From NCBI GenBank assembly GCA_016931365.1, contig JAFGEY010000344.1:1-8786 (forward strand): 8,786 bases of DNA, given 5' to 3'. Position 1 is the first letter of the stretch. Every line of letters begins with the position of its first letter. The notes under the pieces were generated by a model. The model worked only from the letters and a program-made list of their open reading frames with translations. It was not told where the DNA came from and did not search any database. Positions 4,991 through 8,786 of the stretch are shown here, piece by piece. The position numbers and the translations under genes were made by a program. This stretch comes from Anaerolineae bacterium. Its GTDB lineage: Bacteria > Chloroflexota > Anaerolineae > JAFGEY01.

Positions 4991-5818
4991 ATGGTCGAGC
5001 GATCCGCGACTCGAGCGCAGCTCAATGCGGGTTTGACCGGCGAGTCTGGCGACTGGCGCGCCTTTGTCCGCCGGCAGCAGCAGTACGTGTTGCTACCGCT
5101 GGCGCTGCTCATCTTTTTAGGGCTGTGGGAATTGATCGTCTGGCTGGGACAATACCCTTCCTTTATCCTGCCTACGCCGCGCCGCGTGTACGAGCGATTC
5201 TGGATCGCGGCCACCAAGGGTGCGTTATGGTGGCACACCGGCGTGACCTTGACCGAAATCGGCGGGGGGCTGGTATTGGGCTTGACGACCGCGCTGCTGC
5301 TCGGTTACTGGATGGCCAAATCGCGCACGCTGGAGCGTTTTGTATCGCCTTATATCGTGGCTTCACAGTCTGTTCCGATCGTGGCCCTCGCGCCGCTGCT
5401 GGTGATCTGGTTTGGGCCGGGCCGGTTGAGCAAGGTATTGGTCTGCGCGCTGACCCTTTTTTTCCCGATGCTGATGAACACGATGGTCGGCATCCGCTCG
5501 GTCGATCGCGATCTGGTCAACCTGATGCGCTCGCTGCGCGCCACGCGCTGGCAGATGTTTGCCCTGCTCGAAGCGCCTTCATCCCTGCCAACGCTGCTTG
5601 GCGGCCTCAAGGTGAGTATGACCCTCTCGGTGATCGGTGCAGTGGTGGGTGAATTTGTCGCCGCCGACCGCGGGCTGGGGTTTTTGATCAACGTGGCGCG
5701 GGGCAATTTCGATACCCCGTTGATGTTTGTGGCGATTTTGACTCTGGTGGTCATCGCCCTGATCCTGTATCTGTCTATGGCGCTGCTGGAAACGATTTTA
5801 CTCAAGAGGAGGGGTTGA
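4991..5818 (+). CDS. ribX: Flavin ABC transporter permease, RibX-like
   Basis: This 275-residue inner-membrane protein belongs to the binding-protein-dependent permease family (SsuC/ThiX type). About six membrane segments are visible, including 33-52, 86-107, 121-141, 146-168, 211-230 and 244-265. The EAA-type loop that contacts the ATPase lies at about 194-213 (EAPSSLPTLLGGLKVS), with the conserved LGG. The start is ATG 4991, behind GGAGAGGAG (4978-4986); the same frame is open from 4922, but that part is the terminator, so the longer start is rejected. The substrate is inferred from the FMN riboswitch upstream: riboflavin or a near relative. The gene is followed by ribY after a 4-base gap, and by the ATPase. 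RibXY systems in Chloroflexota are recalled from the literature, not checked. Confidence 0.88.
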   Translation: MVERSATRAQLNAGLTGESGDWRAFVRRQQQYVLLPLALLIFLGLWELIVWLGQYPSFILPTPRRVYERFWIAATKGALWWHTGVTLTEIGGGLVLGLTTALLLGYWMAKSRTLERFVSPYIVASQSVPIVALAPLLVIWFGPGRLSKVLVCALTLFFPMLMNTMVGIRSVDRDLVNLMRSLRATRWQMFALLEAPSSLPTLLGGLKVSMTLSVIGAVVGEFVAADRGLGFLINVARGNFDTPLMFVAILTLVVIALILYLSMALLETILLKRRG

Positions 5819-5822
5819 AAGA

Positions 5823-6803
5823 ATGAAAAAGGTTCGATTTTGGCTTGTTTTGACTTTGATCGGTGCGTTGGCAGTGAGTGGATGTGCTCGTTCTGCGACC
5901 AAGAGCGGTGAACCGCGCACGGTCAAGCTGGCGATGGGATTCATTCCCAATGTCCAGTTTACGCCGGTCTACGTCGCCGTCGACAAGGGCTACTTTGCCG
6001 AGGAAGGGATCGCGATCGAGTTTGACTACGGCATGGAGCACGATTTGCTCAAGCTGGCCGGCACCAACGAGTTACAGTTTGTCGTGGGCAGCGGCGATCA
6101 AGTGATCATGGCGCGCAGCCAGGAACTGCCGGTGGTCTATGTGCTCAACTGGTACCGCCGTTTCCCCGTATCGGTGGCGGCGCTGGAGCCGTTGAGCGCG
6201 CCGGAAGACCTGATCGGCAAGACGGTGGGCATTCCGGGCCTGTACGGAGCCAGTTACATCGGCTGGCTGGCGATGCTCAACGCGGCAGGCATCGACCCGG
6301 CAGCGGTGAACCTGATCAGCATCGGCTACACGCAGGCGGAAAGCCTGGCTACGGGGCAGGTCGATGCGGCAGTGGTCTATGCGATGAACGAGCCGGTGCG
6401 ATTGCGTGAGCAGGGTTACGAGGTGAGCGAGCTGTTGGTGGCCGATTACGTCGATTTCGTCTCCAACGGGCTGATCACAAATGAAAAGACGATCAAAGAG
6501 CAGCCCGACCTGGTGCGCGAGATGGCTCGCGCCATCATCCGCGGCTTGCAAGATACACTGAACGACCCCGACGCGGCGTTTGCGATCTGCCGCCGCTACG
6601 TGCCCGAGATCGACGATGCGGGCGCACCTCTCCAACGAGCGGTGCTGCAAGCGGCCCTCGATTTCTGGCGCGGCGATCTCCTGGGCCCGTCCGATCCGGC
6701 AGCGTGGGAAGCCTCGGTGGCCTTTATGCGTCAGAGCGGGATGATCGAGGCCGATCTCGACGCGAGCAAGCTTTACACCAACGAATTTGTGACCGCCAAA
6801 TGA
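5823..6803 (+). CDS. ribY: Flavin ABC transporter substrate-binding lipoprotein, RibY-like
   Basis: This 326-residue protein starts with a lipoprotein signal peptide: MKK, a hydrophobic stretch (7-19) and lipobox VSGC with C21. The mature part is of the NMT1/THI5-like periplasmic-binding family (KLAMGFIPNVQFTPVYVAVD, 35-54; KGYFAEEGIAIEF, 55-67; GKTVGIPGLYGASY, 132-145; TGQVDAAVVY, 177-186). Family members bind thiamine pyrimidines, sulfonates or nitrate. Here the FMN riboswitch makes riboflavin the better guess. Aromatic residues around W110-Y111, Y141 and Y145 could stack on an isoalloxazine ring (inference). It would be anchored on the outer face of the cytoplasmic membrane. GAGGAGGGG (5806-5814), inside the end of ribX, precedes ATG 5823. 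The stop codon TGA overlaps the ATPase start (ATGA), so translation of the two is coupled. Confidence 0.88.
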   Translation: MKKVRFWLVLTLIGALAVSGCARSATKSGEPRTVKLAMGFIPNVQFTPVYVAVDKGYFAEEGIAIEFDYGMEHDLLKLAGTNELQFVVGSGDQVIMARSQELPVVYVLNWYRRFPVSVAALEPLSAPEDLIGKTVGIPGLYGASYIGWLAMLNAAGIDPAAVNLISIGYTQAESLATGQVDAAVVYAMNEPVRLREQGYEVSELLVADYVDFVSNGLITNEKTIKEQPDLVREMARAIIRGLQDTLNDPDAAFAICRRYVPEIDDAGAPLQRAVLQAALDFWRGDLLGPSDPAAWEASVAFMRQSGMIEADLDASKLYTNEFVTAK

Positions 6804-7594
6804 CCGCCGGGGTTGATCGCGCCTGCACGCCCGACGAGCCGATCCTGGTTGTCCAGCATCTCGGCGTCACCTTTGACTCGCCCGACGGCGGCCTGGGCGC
6901 GTTGGACGACGTTTCGTTCCAGATGTGTCCCAGCGAGTTTGTGTGTGTGGTCGGGCCGTCGGGGTGCGGCAAGAGCACGCTGCTGCGCGTGCTGGCTGGC
7001 CTGCTCCCGCCAACGCGCGGCCAGGTCACTTTGCGCGGCGAACCGTTGAACGGGCCAAACGCGGATGTGGGGGTGGTCTTTCAAAAGCCCAATCTGATGC
7101 CCTGGCGCACGGTGCTGCGCAACATTGCTTTGCCGCTCGAAATGCAAGGCATCGACAGAGAAACAGCGCGAGGGCGCGCGCAGGCTTTAATCGACCTGGT
7201 AGGATTGGGCGGGTTCGGGGGCAGCCGCCCGCACGAACTCTCCGGCGGGATGGCGCAGCGGGTAGCCATCGCTCGCGCGTTGATCTATGACCCCGAAATT
7301 TTACTGCTCGACGAGCCGTTTGGTTCGCTGGATATGCTCACCCGCGAGCGGATGAACCTGGAATTGCAGCGCATCTGGCAGCAGCGTCGCAAGACAGTGT
7401 TGATGGTCACGCACGACATCCAGGAGGCGGTATTTCTCTCTGACCGGGTGATGGTGATGAGCGTGCGTCCGGGGCAAATTACCGAGGTGGTCGAGATCGA
7501 CCTGCCACACCCGCGCAGCGTCGACGTGCTGTACGACGAGGCGTTTTTGAGTTATATGCGGCGCATCCGGAAGGCGATCGGGACAGACCAATGA
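6800..7594 (+). CDS. ABC transporter ATP-binding protein, flavin uptake
   Basis: This 264-residue cytoplasmic ATPase powers the RibX/RibY-like transporter. All ABC motifs are present: Walker A GPSGCGKST (52-60), Q-loop Q95, signature LSGGMAQR (148-155), Walker B ILLLDEP (167-173), D-loop SLD (176-178) and switch H205. It is closest in style to the SsuB/TauB/ThiZ group that serves NMT1-type importers. The frame is open from 6704, inside ribY, but ATG 6800 is preferred: it forms an ATGA overlap with the ribY stop, gives a normal length, and the upstream codons are ribY in another frame. No strong Shine-Dalgarno site is present, which fits translational coupling. I give no symbol, because RibZ is already used for an unrelated MFS flavin transporter. 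It is the last gene of the operon, followed by the inverted repeat at 7601-7644. Confidence 0.92.
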   Translation: MTAGVDRACTPDEPILVVQHLGVTFDSPDGGLGALDDVSFQMCPSEFVCVVGPSGCGKSTLLRVLAGLLPPTRGQVTLRGEPLNGPNADVGVVFQKPNLMPWRTVLRNIALPLEMQGIDRETARGRAQALIDLVGLGGFGGSRPHELSGGMAQRVAIARALIYDPEILLLDEPFGSLDMLTRERMNLELQRIWQQRRKTVLMVTHDIQEAVFLSDRVMVMSVRPGQITEVVEIDLPHPRSVDVLYDEAFLSYMRRIRKAIGTDQ

Positions 7595-7600
7595 GCTATA

Positions 7601-7644
7601 CATACAGAAAGGCCCAGGGTTTGAACTCTGGGCCTTTCTGTATG
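7601..7644. terminator. Bidirectional terminator, 17-bp perfect inverted repeat
   Basis: CATACAGAAAGGCCCAG (7601-7617) and its exact complement (7628-7644) flank a 10-base loop. Each strand has a GC-rich upper stem followed by TTTCTGTATG. It lies between the convergent ABC operon and the tRNA gene, and its last two bases are the 3' end of the tRNA CCA. It should stop transcription from both sides; the T-tract is inside the stem and is short, so efficiency is uncertain. Confidence 0.75.
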
Positions 7645-7717
7645 GTACCCCTGACGCGACTCGAACGCGTGCCACCGGCTCCGGAGGCCGGTGCTCTATC
7701 CACTGAGCTACAGGGGC
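7643..7717 (-). tRNA. trnR: tRNA-Arg, anticodon CCG
   Basis: Read on the minus strand this is a complete 75-nt cloverleaf with CCA encoded. The acceptor is GCCCCTG with CAGGGGT (one G-U at the first pair). The D arm is GCTC-AGTGGATA-GAGC, the anticodon arm CCGGC-CTCCGGA-GCCGG, and the T arm ACGCG-TTCGAGT-CGCGT, followed by A73 and CCA. The anticodon CCG (plus-strand 7682-7684) reads CGG arginine codons, and A20 in the D loop agrees with arginine identity. The gene converges on the ABC operon. Confidence 0.97.
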
Positions 7718-7726
7718 ACAGCGGAT

Positions 7727-7755
7727 AGTGTAGCACAAATAGACCGTTTTGGCAA
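7727..7755 (-). promoter_or_regulatory. Promoter of tRNA-Arg
   Basis: On the minus strand, TTGCCA (plus 7750-7755) and TACACT (plus 7727-7732) are separated by 17 bases, nine bases upstream of the mature tRNA 5' end. Confidence 0.75.
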
Positions 7756-7774
7756 AAACAGGCGCGGGTGTATT

Positions 7775-7803
7775 TTGCTTCAAGGCCGAGTTTCAGGTAC
7801 AAT
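7775..7803 (+). promoter_or_regulatory. Promoter of the DUF362 gene
   Basis: TTGCTT (7775-7780) and TACAAT (7798-7803), with a 17-base spacer, lie 50 bases before the DUF362 ATG. It is divergent from the tRNA promoter, with about 20 bases between their -35 boxes. Confidence 0.65.
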
Positions 7804-7853
7804 TCGCCTGGGGAGAAGCCTTTACGCGATTCGTTATCGGAAAGGAGCGCGCG

Positions 7854-8786
7854 ATGACAGAGTACTCGTTCCCCGGCAAAGGCAAGGTAGCGGTGTTGCG
7901 CACGCGGCCCGAAACCGTCCTCGAAGACTATGCTCGGCTGCTCGACCTGGCTGGGTACAAAGCGGCGCTGTCCAAAACGCATGACACGCTGCTCAAGATC
8001 AACGTCTCATGGCAGACATGGTATCCGGCCTGTTCCAGCGTGCCCTGGCAGTTGGAAGGGACGGTCCTCAAACTGCTCAACGATGGTTTTGAGCGTCATA
8101 AGCTGGTTGCCGCGCACAACCGCACCGTCGTGGTCGACGCCTATGTTGGTGAATACAACAACAAGCAAAAGTACATAGTCGATAAATACGGTTTGCGCAA
8201 CGTTCATCTCTACGAGCCGGACGTCGAGTGGGTTGTCTACAAACCAAAGGGCGAATTCCTCTGCCTGGACAAGATCTATCCCGACGGCGTCAAAATCCCC
8301 GAAATGTTCGTCGGATGTAACGTGATCCACTTTCCCACGGTCAAAACCCATGTCTTTACTACCATCACCGGGGCGATGAAAAACGCCTTTGGCGGCCTGC
8401 TCGGTGAGAATCGCCACTGGACGCACGGGCGCATCCACGAGACGCTGGTCGATCTGTTGATGATCCAGCGCGAGATCCATCCCGGCGTTTTTGCGGTGAT
8501 GGACGGCACCTTTGCCGGCGATGGCCCCGGCCCGCGCGCGATGTTCTGGCACGAAAAGGATGTGATTCTGGCTTCTGCCGACCAGGTGGCGATCGACGCG
8601 ATCTCGGCCAAGCTGCAAGGGTTCGATCCGCTGAGCCTCGACTTTATCCGGCTGGCTCACGAAAAAGGCTTGGGCGTCGGCGATCCGAAAGAGATCAAAG
8701 TCGTCGGCGACGAAGATGTGATGGGCGAAAACTGGCACTTTGTCCAGACTGATACCTTTGCCAGCCGCGGCCAGAAGGCGATCTAC
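7854..8786 (+). CDS. DUF362-domain protein (3' end beyond window)
   Basis: The reading frame is open from ATG 7854 to the last base (311 codons) with no stop, so the C-terminus is missing. ATG 7854 is preceded by AAAGGAG (7841-7847). The sequence matches the DUF362 pattern: LKINVSW (47-53), HFPTVKTHVFTTITGAMKNA (159-178) followed by FGG, IHETLVDLLM (194-203), and VMDGTFAGDGPGPR (215-228), then a block around VILASADQVAIDAISAK (237-253) and GFDPLSLDFIRLAHEKGLG (256-274). DUF362 proteins are widespread in anaerobes, often with a C-terminal ferredoxin domain, and have no settled function. No iron-sulfur Cys cluster is seen in the visible part, so a ferredoxin domain, if present, lies beyond the window. 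No signal peptide is visible, so the protein is probably cytoplasmic. It has its own promoter and is unrelated to the flavin operon. Confidence 0.9.
   Translation, partial: MTEYSFPGKGKVAVLRTRPETVLEDYARLLDLAGYKAALSKTHDTLLKINVSWQTWYPACSSVPWQLEGTVLKLLNDGFERHKLVAAHNRTVVVDAYVGEYNNKQKYIVDKYGLRNVHLYEPDVEWVVYKPKGEFLCLDKIYPDGVKIPEMFVGCNVIHFPTVKTHVFTTITGAMKNAFGGLLGENRHWTHGRIHETLVDLLMIQREIHPGVFAVMDGTFAGDGPGPRAMFWHEKDVILASADQVAIDAISAKLQGFDPLSLDFIRLAHEKGLGVGDPKEIKVVGDEDVMGENWHFVQTDTFASRGQKAIY

Noticed and set aside
6704..6799. Longer start for the ATPase inside ribY
   Set aside because: The codons are a shifted reading of ribY. ATG 6800 forms the standard ATGA overlap and gives a normal N-terminus.
7611..7634. 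Second tRNA T-arm-like sequence (GGTTTGAACTC) in the terminator loop
   Set aside because: It has only a passing resemblance to a T loop. No acceptor, D or anticodon arms surround it, and the symmetry is explained by the inverted repeat.
8007..8738. Minus-strand open frame of 243 codons
   Set aside because: It is antisense to the DUF362 gene, whose conserved motifs are on the plus strand.
1..8786. CRISPR array, insertion sequence or prophage genes
   Set aside because: No regularly spaced repeats, transposase, integrase or phage proteins are visible on either strand.

Overview
The window is about 60% GC and bacterial. Every protein gene lies on the plus strand; the only minus-strand gene is a tRNA-Arg. 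The mix suggests a member of Chloroflexota (Anaerolineae-like): an FMN-riboswitch-controlled NMT1-type ABC transporter of the RibXY kind, a GluRS with KISKR, a DinB-like protein, a DUF362 protein, and consensus sigma-70-like promoters with strong Shine-Dalgarno sites. The phylum is inferred from gene content only; I could not search.

Layout. 79-309 is a 5'-truncated DUF488 gene. 416-994 encodes an unrecognised lipoprotein. 995-1461 has no ordinary gene, but holds a good promoter (1143-1170), a possible Gln-rich leader peptide (1202-1384) and an intrinsic terminator (1412-1442), all just ahead of gltX (glutamyl-tRNA synthetase, 1462-2964). A DinB-superfamily gene with its own promoter follows (3075-3596). 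3597-4101 has gene debris and palindromes, then a promoter, a very short ORF, a chain of hairpins and two tandem terminators ahead of a GNAT acetyltransferase (4102-4635). Next comes a perfect TTGACA-N16-TATAAT promoter, an FMN riboswitch (4706-4887) and its terminator (4933-4973), which control a three-gene ABC operon: permease ribX (4991-5818), lipoprotein substrate-binding protein ribY (5823-6803) and ATPase (6800-7594). A 17-bp perfect inverted repeat separates this operon from the convergent tRNA-Arg(CCG). A DUF362 gene starts at 7854 and runs off the end.

How the parts work together. The riboswitch and operon form one unit: when FMN is plentiful, transcription should stop at 4933-4973, so the transporter is made only when flavin is scarce. 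This makes riboflavin or a close flavin the likely substrate, although NMT1-type binding proteins usually handle thiamine precursors or sulfonates.

The most unusual theme is that three genes in under 4 kb (gltX, GNAT, ribX) share one 5' architecture: promoter, 230-320 nt leader, intrinsic terminator 17-45 nt before the start codon, then a Shine-Dalgarno site. One of the three is a known riboswitch. The other two match no RNA class I recognise, and are the best candidates here for undescribed attenuators.
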